From positions 372,001 through 436,000 of the forward strand of contig JAJEKV010000217.1 in the NCBI GenBank assembly GCA_021234155.1: a stretch of DNA of 64,000 nucleotides, written 5' to 3'. A model generated the notes under the pieces. It saw nothing but the letters and a program-made list of their open reading frames with translations, made no database searches and was not told the origin of the DNA. This stretch comes from Isoetes taiwanensis (lineage: Eukaryota; Streptophyta; Lycopodiopsida; Isoetales; Isoetaceae). Positions 1-10,500 of the stretch are shown here, in pieces (positions within the stretch are counted from its first letter, which is position 1; each line of letters begins with the position of its first letter). Made by a program: the position numbers and the translations under genes.

Positions 1-552
1 ATTTTGTCATATTTAGAGCTCAATGTCTTCTTCATGCCCTCTCTAGATGAGCCTTAGACAATAACACACCCATAAGACTTGCTTCCTCCCATAATATTCT
101 TGCGACAATAGGATCATTCTGAAATATGTTATCTTCGATTGTTAAAACATCTAAATCTCGAAGCATGTAACTTCGCGGGTAGCATTCCTTCTGGACTTAT
201 AGGATAGCTTTGGCTGTTAGACAGCTTATGCATTGTAAATTGACTGGTCACGCAAAATATTTTAATTTTATAGATTCATTGACAAGGTTTTTCCGTCCTT
301 TGATAACTTTGTGTAGCTTTTGTCATTTAGATCTTCATTGAGATGCACTTGATTAGGAACCTTTAGATGATTTAATTCTGAATTCTGGGCGGCCAGGTTG
401 ATAATTGAATACATGTATACATTGACAATGAACCTTAAGATGAAAAATTCTGAGTTCAATGCAACCATGTTGATTTGATGTAATGTGCATTAAAAGGCCC
501 AGGTTTTCATTTCTCTATGGAAGCATATTTGCAAAATGAGAAATTTGAGTAG
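1..552. other. AT-rich non-coding stretch
   Basis: I see no gene here. The only open frame, on the - strand at 268-468, is 66 codons of low-complexity residues with no recognisable motif. The stretch lies directly upstream of the broken F-box/kelch gene and may hold its degraded 5' part. Confidence 0.5.
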
Positions 553-1080
553 TGGGAAGGAGGATTTGATGAAAAAATGCAAGCCAAAAAAGACAATGCA
601 ACTCATATGTATGATTTTATGCACAAGCACCATTCCAGTTTCTACTCTTGTCCTTGCCATGTACTAGAGGCATTGTTATTCTGTTGCAGAGGAAAGCTGG
701 CCACGTACGGCGTGGTTCCAAATGGAAAACAAATGCATGAAGAATATGAGAATGAAGCTAATATTAAATCCGATGATGAAGAAACAAACTATGACAAGGC
801 AAGAAAATATTTTACTTTGGTGATATGGGAAAGGGAATTTGGGGACATTGAAGGAGAATGGAAAGAGGTTGCAAGGATGCCTCTAGAGCTGTGGGATGAC
901 ATATAAACTGTATACAGGCTCATAATTTGTGAGAGTGGAAACTTGGTGTTTTTGCAGCCTGAAGGAAGGAATTCTATTGTTTGTAACGTTGATACTGGCT
1001 CTTGGGAATACCTACCTCCATTGCCCAGAAAGATTGGACATAAGACATGGCAGAACCTCTTTATGTTGGACCTCATATGA
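553..1080 (+). pseudogene. F-box/kelch-repeat-like gene remnant with an in-frame stop
   Basis: This is the C-terminal part of a protein resembling plant F-box/kelch-repeat proteins, which act as substrate receptors of SCF ubiquitin ligases. One frame opens after a TAG at 550-552. The first half contains the kelch-like phrase EGEWKEVARMPLELWDDI. It stops at TAA 904-906, but the same frame continues with CESGNLVFLQPEGRNSIVC and then SWEYLPPLPRK, up to TGA 1078-1080. A single nonsense codon therefore separates two halves of one domain. No F-box is visible upstream, so the N-terminus is missing. The W-x-x-VA-x-MP pattern and the LPPLP segment are typical of the family; the family call rests on those motifs. 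I judge it a pseudogene. Confidence 0.6.
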
Positions 1081-1585
1081 ACAAGAAGCTATAGACCCTA
1101 TCTATTAATTCTCTCACAGAACTTGATGTTGCAGCTTACGAGTGATTAAATCGAAGGGTTGAACTTGAAATTCCATTAGGCTCATAGCTAGCTTCACCTT
1201 AACATGATTTTGTATTCCTGGCTTTTATATTCGTTTTTTTAAGCTTGATTTATATCTATATTTTCCATTGTTATTGCATTGATTTTTGGTGCTTGTAGTA
1301 ATGGTGAAGGTTGGCAGCCTAGAATTGCATCTACAACGTTCTTTTAACAATGGTTGTTTCAGTATCTTCTTCTATTGTATTTTCTATTATTTACAAAATG
1401 CTCGGGTGTGGCGCAGGAGAATTCTATAAAGGTTGAGCTGGCAGACTGTTGGTTCTTTCTTTAAGGCTATCTTCATTGTGAAACTTCAAATCATACGGAC
1501 ACATTTTGTTTGACATAAATGATACCGTTTCGAAATGAGGAACATCCAAAAAGTCCATCACACCCAAGAGGGATGCACTCATGTA
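1081..1585. other. Non-coding flank left of the gypsy element
   Basis: AT-rich sequence between the F-box remnant and the LTR element. No supported gene or structured repeat is visible. It is probably the former 3' flank of the F-box gene. Confidence 0.45.
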
Positions 1586-1590
1586 GGGAA
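1586..1590 (+). repeat. Left target-site duplication of gypsy element 1
   Basis: The five bases GGGAA lie immediately before the 5' LTR and are repeated immediately after the 3' LTR at 7512-7516. Five bases is the usual Ty3/gypsy duplication length. It fixes both element borders. Confidence 0.9.
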
Positions 1591-1689
1591 TGTGACGACC
1601 ATATGGATATTCGTATCATACGAACATTATACTCCTATGTACAAAAGATGGTCGTCACACGGATGCAAAAGGGTAGTTGTACAAGACAG

Positions 1690-1786
1690 GGTTTGAACTC
1701 GCAACCTTCCAGTTGCAAGTCACACACCCTTGCCAAGTGCGCTACCAATATTTGCAAGTCACACACCCTTGCCAAGTGCGCTACCA
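1690..1786 (-). other. Antisense tRNA-like segment with Pol III A/B-box-like motifs in the LTR
   Basis: Read on the - strand, this part of the LTR resembles a tRNA body. There is an A-box-like TGGTAGCGCACTTGG (1733-1747, repeated at 1772-1786), an anticodon-loop-like CTTGCAA, then a B-box-like GAGTTCAAACC at 1690-1700. The A-to-B spacing suits a type 2 Pol III promoter. The stems do not all pair, so I do not call a functional tRNA. The 3' LTR has the same segment, with the B box at 7097-7107. It could be a tRNA-derived SINE head captured by the LTR. Confidence 0.45.
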
Positions 1787-1792
1787 ATATTT
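1715..1792 (+). repeat. 39-bp tandem duplication inside the 5' LTR
   Basis: Two copies, 1715-1753 and 1754-1792, of a unit beginning GCAAGTCACACACCCTTGCC. The 3' LTR has a single unit. The duplication therefore arose after integration, because both LTRs are copied from one template. Confidence 0.9.
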
Positions 1793-1932
1793 GTTGAAGA
1801 CATTCCTTCACGTTTCCTTCATATGTGGGACTATCTCCAGAAGGTTCTAGAATGTTCTAGAACCTAAATGCATGCGCGACACTTGGCGCGATCTCATCCA
1901 TTGGAGTGGCGCGATCCTGACCGTTGGTCTAG

Positions 1933-1940
1933 ATATATAA
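1933..1940 (+). promoter_or_regulatory. LTR TATA box
   Basis: ATATATAA followed by AGGAGGCACC in the LTR; the 3' LTR has TATATATATAAGG at the matching place near 7293. It sits about 30 bp before the segment that pairs with the primer-binding site, so transcription should start in or just before that segment. Confidence 0.7.
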
Positions 1941-2149
1941 GGAGGCACCTCCTTCTTGTCAAACCATTCCGGTTTAACGCCAGTCTTGAGCCTTCTAGGC
2001 ATCTGTCTTGTATTCCTGCTTGCCTTCGGGCTATTATATTATTGATTCCTGTTCATATATCAGATTCTTTGCCGATCTTGGCATATTTCTTCCGTATTTC
2101 TTGCGTATTTTCCACGTATTTTCCTTGTTTTTCGAGTAGGTTCATGACA

Positions 2150-2163
2150 GTTTGAACCGGAAT
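2150..2163 (+). promoter_or_regulatory. Putative self-primed primer-binding site
   Basis: Right after the LTR the usual TGG-starting tRNA primer site is absent. Instead TTGAACCGGAAT (2152-2163) is the exact reverse complement of ATTCCGGTTCAA in the 3' LTR (7328-7339). It matches 11 of 12 bases in the 5' LTR (1966-1977). That segment lies about 30 bp after the TATA box, where the transcript should begin. This is the layout of self-priming Tf1/sushi-type elements. Confidence 0.7.
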
Positions 2164-2327
2164 CCCTTACCGGTTCTTGTCTGCTCTGATCCTAAGCATT
2201 TTTTTGCTCATATTTGGCGATTTTATATCTATGGAGGAGGTTCCGACTTTATTACAAGCAGGTCGGCTGACTTGTTCAAGTATGCCGGCCAGGTTGCGGT
2301 TGGACAATAAAGAGCTTAAGGAGCGTA

Positions 2328-3110
2328 TTGCTTCACACGAAGTACGCTTCTAGCTCGGGATTGAGGCTATCAGAGCCTAAGATCAGCCTGCCAAAGAAGT
2401 TTGATGGCACTCGGTCCAAGTTCCGCGGTTTTTTGAATCAGATCAGGCTTGTGACTCAGCTCCATCCTCATAGATATCCCACAGCTCAAGAACAAGTGGG
2501 GCTGATTGGTTCTCTTCTCACAGGGCCAGCTCTAAGTTGGTTTGCTCCTTTATTGGAGAAAGGAGCCCCCGAGTTGCAAGATTTTCTTTGCTTTCAACTG
2601 CGAGAACTCGAAGCATGCTTTGGAGACACCGTCGTCGTCGCCACGGCCGATCCACAAAACTTTGCAACTTAAGGCAAGGCTCTCGCCCGGCTTCAATTAT
2701 ATGCATCGAATTTGGCAAATTGCGGTAGATACTGCATGGGATGATATTGCACTTCAAGATTGTTTCCGAAGGGGGTTACGAGAGGATGTCAAAGATATGT
2801 TGTTGTCTATGGAGGATCCCCGGAGTTTGGAAGAAGCCATCGATTTGGAGTTCGATGTGATAATCGGCTCTTGAACGTAGGCAAAAGAGGCGTAGTCGAG
2901 GTCTTTCCAATTACACAAGCTATAGCTAACGCCTTCCCCGACCTCATCATCCTAGAATCTAGCAGATCTAGACCGAGCCTATGCATTGATCGGGCAGTTC
3001 GAGGACCCTTATCCGCCGAAGAAGCGGCGTCGGAGAGAGGCTAATCTTTGCCTCTCTTGTGGAGGAGCTGGCCATATCGCTTCGTGGATGCCTGTGGGAA
3101 GTGCCTAAAT
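2328..3110 (+). pseudogene. gypsy element 1 gag with defective zinc knuckle
   Basis: Remnant of the capsid/nucleocapsid region. The first frame holds KISLPKKFDGTRSKFRGFLNQ-type residues followed by GPALSWFAPLL, typical of the Ty3 gag capsid. Near 2585 the frame shifts and continues with FNYMHRIWQ, CFRRGLREDVKDMLLSM and an EEAIDL segment up to about 2872. A basic KKRRR patch precedes a zinc knuckle at about 3049-3087, CLSCGGAGHIASW. It has the first two Cys and the His but lacks the final Cys, so it should not bind zinc normally. Gag would form the virus-like particle and package RNA; this copy cannot. Confidence 0.75.
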
Positions 3111-3214
3111 CGGTCGGAAAACTTGGGGGCGGTCCGAGTAGTAGGAGTCTCTCGTCGGCTGGCGCTTTTCTCGAACTCCTTCCACATTTCGACATGTTTA
3201 TTCCATCGGATAAG

Positions 3215-3530
3215 GTCGCAAGGCATTCTTCATCCCTATATCATTGAAATCGAAGTTGGAGAATTGCAAGTCTTGGCGCAACTTGATTGTGGTGCAAACG
3301 CTTGTTTTATGGATAGTGCGTTGGCCGTAAGCCACGCCATCCCTAGAAGCAAGGTTGAGCATCCCGCTTACGTCGAAGTGATTGATGGGCGGGAGATCTC
3401 CTGGGTGCGATCCGCGAATGTACCGCACCTCTTGTTTTGTTCGAGGGAGTTTCTTGCGGTATTTCCTTCAATCTCATTACTAGCCCTCATGCGCCAATAG
3501 TCTTGGGTCTGCCCGGCTCGAGCTACATAA
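3215..3530 (+). pseudogene. gypsy element 1 aspartic protease
   Basis: A retropepsin-like domain. The active-site loop reads LAQLDCGANACFMD, where families normally have D-S/T-G-A; the catalytic Asp is kept but the next residue is Cys. It is preceded by IIEIEVGELQ and followed by hydrophobic strands (YVEVIDGREI, then PHLLF). The flap and C-terminal half are degraded and in another frame. It would cut Gag-Pol into mature proteins. Confidence 0.65.
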
Positions 3531-3579
3531 CCTCCCAGATTGATTGGCGTACTAGATCATTTCGATTTCTTTGGTTCTA

Positions 3580-3910
3580 GCTCTAGTTCAGTTCATCGCA
3601 TATCGGTCTCTACACCATCAACTCGATCGTGCGGTATCATGGGCCCTTCGACTCCGTTCTTCTTTGTTCCATGTTACGATCCGCCTCTTGCCTCTGCTCC
3701 GGTTCATGCCCCAGATTCGATCATGTTCTTGATGATGTCCCAGCTCGGCTCTAGTTCCTGCTCTTGCTCGGTTCGGTTTACGCTCTGCTCCAGTTCTTGC
3801 TCCGGTCCTGTTTCTGCTCCGGTTCTTGATCGGTTCTGTTCCGGTTGCTCCTGCTCATGTTCATGTTCCCGCTCATGCTTTTGTGGAGGTTTCTTCATGC
3901 CCTCGGCCGT
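3580..3910 (+). other. Low-complexity linker between protease and RT
   Basis: A CT-rich stretch built from variants of GCTCCGGTTCTTG and GCTCATGTTC. In one frame it reads as Pro/Ala/Val repeats ([11 protein letters not shown]) and in another as Ser/Cys runs. It joins protease and reverse transcriptase and looks like a flexible linker grown by replication slippage. The open frame on the other strand here is a by-product. Confidence 0.6.
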
Positions 3911-4025
3911 ATCTCGGAGATTTCTCTTGCGAAGTTTGATAAATCTAGAAGGCAAGATCCAAGTTCGGTGTTTGCAATCCAGGTTCACCCATCGGCTAGC
4001 TTCGGCATCAACGGCGTCGCTCTAA

Positions 4026-5340
4026 TGCTCCCAGATAAATATGGCAACTTCTCTGATGTTTTTGACAAAGTCAAGGCCAGCAAACTCGAGCATCGTCCAT
4101 ACGATTGTCCTATTGATTTGCAGCCGGGGACCACGCCGCCATATGGTCCGATATATGGTCTATCTCCTACCGAGTTGAAGGTTTTGCGGGATTATATTGA
4201 AGAGAATTTAGCCACTGGCTTCATTCGACATTCTCAGTCTCCTGCTGGAGCGCCTATCTTCTTCGTCAAAAAGAAGGATGGTTCGCTACGTCTGGTCGTT
4301 GATTATCGCGGCCTCAATAAAATCACAGTGCCAAATCGGTATCCGCTTCCTCTGATCCCAGAGTTGTTGGAACGACTCCAAAGGCGCGCGACTATTTTTT
4401 AAGATTGATCTTGGGTGCCTATAATCTTATTCGGATCCGGGAGGGTGATGAGTGGAAAACAACCTTTCGTACTCGGTATGGCCATTTTGAGTATACAGTT
4501 ATGCCGTTTGGACTTACCAATGCTCCGGCAGTCTTCCAGCATATAGCCAATGATGTTTTTCGAGAGTTTTTAGACACTTTTGTTATCATCTATTTGGATG
4601 ATATCCTTATTTATTCTAAGACTCTCGAAGAACATGAAAGACATGTTCGACAGGTCCTTCAAAAGCTTCGTGAGCATGGGTTATATGCCAAACTTGAGAA
4701 GTGCCAATTCGAACAGGATAATGTGGAGTTCCTTGGCTATCGCATCACTCCACATGGAGTCTCTATGGATCCTGCAAAGGTCAGCACTATTCTGGAGTGG
4801 CAAACACCTTCATCCGTTCGAGATGTTCAGTGTTTTCTTGGGTTTGCCAATTTCTATCGGCGTTTCATCCGGGATTATTCGGAGATTGCTCTTCCTTTGA
4901 CACGCCTCCTTTGTCAAGGGCGTGCCATTCGAATGGACTGTGGGGCGGAAATCGCTTTTGTTACCACGAAGCATGCTTTCACCACGGCGCCGATTCTTGC
5001 TCATGCAGATCCTTTGCGCCCATATGTTGTCAAAGCAGATGCGTCTGATTTTGCGCTTGGTGGGATCCTGTCATAGGAGGGGGATGACGATGAATTGCAT
5101 CCAATCGCCTACCACTCACGAAAGTTCCAGGCTGCTGAAATCAACTATCCCATTTATGACAAGGAGTTGTTGGCGATAGTGGATTCTTTTCGAGGAGGGA
5201 GACGCGTTTCTCGGAGGGATCTCCTTATAAGGTCACAGTCTACACGGATCACCGAAATCTCAAATATTTCGACCGCTTTCGAGTGCTCAACCGCCGCCAG
5301 GCCCGGTGGCATACTCAAGTATTATCCCGGATTGATTTCG
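4026..5340 (+). pseudogene. gypsy element 1 reverse transcriptase and RNase H
   Basis: The RT has the classic Ty3 blocks in order: [40 protein letters not shown], a frameshift near 4400, MPFGLTNAPAVFQ, the catalytic VIIYLDDILIYS near 4590, and EFLGYRITPHG. The thumb/connection (CFLGFANFYRRFI) leads into RNase H (VVKADASDFALGGILS). A TAG at 5074-5076 interrupts RNase H, and the same frame resumes with LHPIAYHSRKF and [12 protein letters not shown]. Another shift near 5205 leads to [13 protein letters not shown]. All catalytic Asp residues I can identify in RT are present, so the breaks are the reason it is dead. Confidence 0.9.
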
Positions 5341-5699
5341 TGATCAAGTACCGTCCGTTGGATCCCTCCAAGGAAAGCCTGATGCCTTGTCTCGGCGCTC
5401 CTACCTTGAGCCCAAACTAGGTGATCCCGCATATGATCGGCAATCACGTGTTATTTTATGGCCTGATCGGTTCCGATTTTATGGCTCTCACTTTGTTCGA
5501 GAGGCCTCATGATCTGACCTTGTTGGAGTCATTCGAGCATCTCGCCCTCCGATCCATTGGCTCAAGATGTATTCTAACACATTGGCGCTGCATCATCTTC
5601 TCGGCAGATGGGATCGGGACTATGATCGTTTTGAGGTTCGAGATGGACTCTGCGCTCCGTGATGGGCTTCTATATGTGCGGATGGTGCTTCTAGGCTTC

Positions 5700-6500
5700 G
5701 TGTTCTTGGGCTTGCCATGATTCACCTCTGGCTAGGACACTTTGGAGTAGCCAAGACTCTTGAACTTATTAGTCGAGAGTATTGGTGGCGTGTCTTCGTC
5801 GCTCTGTCCGAAGCTTTTATTCGATCTGTGACATCATTTGCCGAGCCAAGGTTCCAAGGCATCTTCCTCATGGCTGCTTCAGCCTTTACCAGTTCGGCCG
5901 GTGGATTTCATTGTCGAAGCTTCCATCCTCCCGGGGCCATGGCGCTATCCTTGTTGTTGTTGACCGTTTTTCCAAGATGGCACATTTCATTCCTTGCGGC
6001 ACTTCTATCTCTAGTGAAGCCACAGCGGTTCTCTTGCTTCGAGAGGTGGTTCGACTCCATGGCTTACCGGATAACATTGTCGATGACCATGACCCTCAAT
6101 TTGTTGCCGGTTTTGGAAGCGTCTATTGCAACTCTTGCATGTGGAACGTTTCGCTCTCTTCGGACATCATCCGAGACTAATGGGCAGTGGTGGAGCGCAC
6201 TAATCAAACCCTTGAGCGATATTTTGCGATGCTTCATCAATTATCGCCAAACATGACTGGGTTGATTGGCTACGGTGGCGAATTTGCTTATAATAATTAC
6301 GCCCATGCCTCCACGAGCCGGACTTCCGTTCTTTATTAATTTCGGCATGCATCCCGGTGGTCTTTGATTGCTCACGGATATGACTTCGGTCAATCCCGGT
6401 CGAGGACAGCTCGAGAAGCTCCGCATGCTTCGGGATGATCTTCGCACTATCTTCTCCAGGCCCAAGCACGTTATCATCATCATGCAGATCAGCATCGTCA
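5700..6500 (+). pseudogene. gypsy element 1 integrase core
   Basis: The integrase is spread over several frames. The HHCC zinc-binding part is represented by HLWLGHFGVAKTLELI and CDIICRAK. The core has the first Asp in VVVDRFSKMAHFIP (near 5955), the second in NIVDDHDPQF (near 6080) and the Glu in VERTNQTLE (6186-6213, a third frame). The D,D,E set is therefore present but disrupted by frameshifts. It is followed by a C-terminal GPF/Y-like region leading into the chromodomain. Confidence 0.85.
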
Positions 6501-6540
6501 GGCCGCTCCCCCTTTTGTAGTTGGTGATCTTGTTTGGCTC

Positions 6541-7002
6541 TTGCGTCGGGATTTGCCGACAGCTCGCCCTTGTAACAAGCTCGACTACCGGCGCTTAGGT
6601 TCCTATCGGATCATTGCACGAGTTGGTGATCTTTTGCTTTCCGATGCGGAGCTTCCGCCATCAGTCCGGCTTCACCCAGTGTTTCATGTGTCTTTGTTAG
6701 AACCCTATATGGCGAATCCATTTCCGGATCGAGTACCTCCACCACCAGTCGAGATTGATGATCATGAGGAGTTCGAGGTTCGAGAGATTCTGGACTACAA
6801 GTTTCTTCGTCGACGATTGTATTACTTCGTCGATTGGGAAGGTTACTCACCAAGTGACAGAACCTGGGAGCCTGCCGAGAATCTCACTAATGCACCTGAC
6901 AAAATTGCGGAGTTTCACCGATGTTACCCGCATAAGCCAAGTATGAGTACTCTGACCCCAGCTTCGAGGACTCGTCACCATCGTAGGAGGGGGATGGTGT
7001 GA
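6541..7002 (+). pseudogene. Integrase C-terminus with chromodomain
   Basis: The longest intact frame of the element. It begins in the integrase C-terminal domain (KLDYRRLGSYRIIARVGD, then LHPVFHVSLLEPY). It ends with a chromodomain of about 55 residues: FEVREILDYKF, YYFVDWEGYSPSDRTWEP and ENLTNAPDKIAEFHR. Aromatic positions typical of a methyl-lysine cage (Y/F, W, W) are present. Chromodomains direct chromovirus insertion toward marked chromatin. The stop is just before the polypurine tract and 3' LTR, so the C-terminus is complete although the upstream gene is broken. Confidence 0.9.
6981..6997 (+). promoter_or_regulatory. Polypurine tract of gypsy element 1
   Basis: TAGGAGGGGGATGG lies directly before the TG of the 3' LTR. 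It is the expected RNase H-resistant primer for plus-strand synthesis. Confidence 0.85.
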
Positions 7003-7511
7003 CGACCATACGGATATTCGTATCATACGAACATTATACTCCTATGTACAAAAGATGGTCGTCACACGGATGCAAAAGGGTAGTTGCACAAGACAGGGTT
7101 TGAACTCGCAACCTTCCAGTTGCGAGTCACACACCCTTGCCAAGTGTGCTACCAATATTTGTTAAAGACATTCCTTCACGTCTCCCTCATATGTGGGACT
7201 ATCTCCAGAAGGTTCTAGCTAGAACCTAAATGCATGCGCGACACTTGGCGCGATCTCATCCATTGGAGTGGCGCGATCCTGACCGTTGGTCTATATATAT
7301 AAGGAGGCACCTCCTTCTTGTCAAACCATTCCGGTTCAACGCCAGTCTTGAGCCGTCTAGGCATCTGTCTTGTATTCCTGCTTGCCTTCGGGCTATTATA
7401 TTATTGATTCCTGTTCATATATCAGATTCTTTGCCGATCTTGACATATTTCTTCCGTATTTCTTGCGTATTTTCCACGTATTTTCCTTGTTTTTCGAGTA
7501 GGTTCATGACA
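6998..7511 (+). repeat. 3' LTR of gypsy element 1
   Basis: 514 bp, TGTGACGACC to TTCATGACA, with the single-unit (ancestral) state of the 39-bp repeat, a TATA box and the antisense tRNA-like segment. GGGAA follows at 7512-7516. Confidence 0.95.
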
Positions 7512-7516
7512 GGGAA
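7512..7516 (+). repeat. Right target-site duplication of gypsy element 1
   Basis: GGGAA, identical to 1586-1590. Confidence 0.9.
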
Positions 7517-10500
7517 TATGTTATCTGCGTCCAAGGGGGTGGCAAAAAAAACCCTTACGGATTTTTAGTGTTCCTGTTTTTGTTGAGAATAGTACATCAC
7601 AATGCTTTACCTCTCCTTGAGATTCGGGGGTTTGGCTAGTATGTTTGAATGAGTTAGAGCATCTTCTTTTAGTTTGTATAGTTTGAAGTTAGACTAGTGA
7701 TGGAAGCGTTTGATAGCATTTGAGTTTGTTGTTGCCGCACTCACTTCGATGATGAAGGCCTACACTCATTGTGGGCTAGAGCCAGCTTGAAAGTTGTTTG
7801 CCTTTCTGTGTTCTTGGTCTGCAATGGAACAACAGCCAGGTTAACAAATGCGAGTTAGTTAATGGCTGCACCTGCTTCTAATATGTGGCTATGATTGTAA
7901 ATGGGGGCTAGATGAGCTAACATCTTGTGTTTCTGGCAGATCTTTCACAAGCTTCTGTATTGATTGTCTATGTCTTTTGTACTTCTAGTAGTTAGGATGT
8001 GAACATAAAGACATGTATCTAGCGGATTTTGAGTACAATGCATATGGTTGAGGAACTAGAATGACACTTGCAGATGGTTGTTGTAGTAGAGTTCTAATGC
8101 TTACAGAGACATATTTCGAAGGTGCTTCCGATTTGTTGGTAGATGAATATTTATGGTAGTTAGTTCGATGCAATGCTGATGCCTAGAGCCTTTCGCTATA
8201 GTATTCAGATGTCAAAGGTGTGCTTTCTACATAGCTGGTTGGTTTGATCTCTATGGTTTTGCTCCCTCCATCCTGATTGGGGGAGCTTAGAATCCAAATC
8301 TGATATCATAACTAAAAGCTTAGCCATGAAGTTCGTGATTTTGGCAGTTCTTGGGGTGGGAGACCTAGAATATCTTGTTGTTGGAAGAGCTTAATAGAAT
8401 CAAGCTTAGTAGCAGACTAGAGGAGTAAGTTGACCACCTTTTGGGCAGACATGTCTGACCGCCCACTTTGAGAGAAGATGGAGTGTTCAAACCCTGTAGT
8501 ACCTCAAATTTGGTGGATTTCAAGTCGAGTTAACGCGCGGCATGAAGCTTAGCCTCTGGTCCTGCTATGTGTTTGCATTTATTGGGAATGGTCGTTGGGT
8601 GTGTCTTGATTTTAAGTGAAGTGTTTAGATCTCTCTTGATGCTAGCTTGAGGAAATGACATCATCTTTGGACTCTAAACTTGAGCTAAAATGCTGAAAAT
8701 GTGCCTATCTGATTCACTTGGAGTCTTTCAATAAGATTTTGTACCATATTTATATTGTTAATCAAATACCCACAAAAAAAGGGGAGGGGAGAAGGGGGGA
8801 GCCAATTTTGACCCCTTCCGAATAAAATTTAGCTAGACTGGTGCGCAAACCCCTAATTTTAGGACTTTTTACCGAACACGAATGTACTTAAATGGGTAAA
8901 AAAAAACTCCCTCCCCGTGCAGGTAGATGGGTGAACTCCTCTTGATTACATGTTTGAGGTAAATTGTTTTTATGCTTTGGTGGAGCAATGAGAAATGGTA
9001 TTCTTTTGCCTAGTAAGGCTGGATTGATCAGACAAGGTTTCATTAATCAGCTAGTGTACATCAAAGACTAAATTCTAGGCATGAATTAATGTAGATAAAT
9101 GGACGTGTTTCTTCTTATTTTTTCAAGCAGAGTCCAGCTTGTTCCACAACGTTTTCCAAGAAATTGCATGATTAAGCCTTCCATTATTCATAATACATAA
9201 GCTAAGCTAATTGCTCTCGATTCAAAAAGCAAAAAAGAAGGACACTTTTATGTTATATAAAGATAAGTTTGATGCAGTTCGATAATTAACACTACCTTTT
9301 TGCTTGGAATCTGCAAGTTCCTTTTTCTTTACATTATGGTTTATTTTGCATTGTTTTATTCCATGTGAAGGGTTGGCGTCAACACATCCCATGTCATTTG
9401 TTTGCTAGTATGATTCTTTTGGAAGGGGGGGAACTGCTTGTGTTACTTAGAAAAACTACAACTGCATCATCTAAAGAATAGAATATAATAGAATAGAATA
9501 GATTTTTTAACGTCCACGGAGACCAATAGGTCATGGGACCCATACAATGGGCTAATACAATCATTGCTACTAGGATTGAATCCTTTAAACTTATAGAAAA
9601 ACTTCTTTAATTTAGCACGCCAATTTTGACGTACATAATGGTTTCCAAGATACTAAATCAAATTCCATCATATAATTGAAGGTTATCACGTCGACATCAA
9701 ATTGAAACTTATAGCAAAGATATGTGCATAAAAGAACCTCTCTTTCGTATTACATGTGCAGACTAAACAACTTGTTTAAAATGCCATCTTAAAAAAAAAA
9801 AAAAAAGGAAAACTCTCTAACAAAGTTGTGGAACTTGTCGCATGAATTTTATTATGTGTTCCTGCTAAGCTCAATTAATGCATGATGAGGATGCCCAAAT
9901 TAGTAAGCAGAGTATCACTTTATAAGAAAATAATTGATGTCCAAAGTTCCGATCAACTCACACAACACAACCTACACTCTTTAACTTTATCAATGACTCT
10001 AGGCTCTATACACTCCACAATGAAGAAAAAGAAGGCACCATAAACATGCATGTGACTCCCAAGTGAAATGTGAAGGTGACATTGTTTTCTTATGCTTCAT
10101 GCTTCATGTTTCTTTCCTCTCATGGTTCTTACCCCTTTCTTTCCCTTCTACTCGCTTGCCACCACATCTAATCCTTTGCAATACTTCCTTAGGCCTATAT
10201 TCCTTCAAGAAAGATCCATGCTTGCATCGTTAGACCATTTGTTGATTCTTGCAAATAGTACTGTTGTGCATAGAATCTTCAAACACTTCCGCAAACCCCA
10301 TCCTAGCCTCAAGCCTACCCTACTAAACACTTCACAACTAAAGAGGAAAGATGAATTCAAACATCTAACTAAACATTTTCCACTATTGCACCATCACTTA
10401 TGGTATTCTCCCCATATACTTATGTATATTTGGTATGAGAACTAAAAGAGAATCACCGGGCACTATTGTTTGACTTTCTCGAGCAATTATCTTGTATCCC

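Larger units (their letters stand above)
1591..2149 (+). repeat. 5' LTR of gypsy element 1
   Basis: A 559-bp LTR starting TGTGACGACC and ending TTCATGACA. It matches the 514-bp 3' LTR almost base for base. The extra length comes from a 39-bp tandem duplication (1715-1792) and a 6-bp difference near 1850. It carries a TATA box at 1933-1940. Confidence 0.95.
1591..7511 (+). mobile_element. Ty3/gypsy chromovirus, full-length but defective
   Basis: A 5.9-kb LTR retrotransposon with LTRs at 1591-2149 and 6998-7511 (TG...CA ends), a purine-rich tract before the 3' LTR, and a GGGAA duplication at both sides. The domain order is gag, zinc knuckle, protease, reverse transcriptase, RNase H, integrase, chromodomain, which is the Ty3/gypsy order with a chromovirus C-terminus. 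The reading frame is broken by several frameshifts and at least one nonsense codon, so it cannot encode a working polyprotein. The LTRs differ by about eleven substitutions (my hand count) plus two length differences, so the insertion is fairly young for so broken an interior. The primer site looks self-complementary to the transcript start, as in Tf1/sushi elements. Confidence 0.95.

Noticed and set aside
1690-1786. Functional tRNA gene
   Set aside because: A and B boxes are present but acceptor and anticodon stems do not pair well and no terminator follows; kept only as tRNA-like.
3704-3988. Glu/Gln/His-rich - strand frame
   Set aside because: Mirror of the low-complexity protease-RT linker of the gypsy element on the other strand.
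10092-10445. 117-codon + strand frame
   Set aside because: No motif, unusual Leu/Phe/His composition, no neighbours or splice signals; probably chance.
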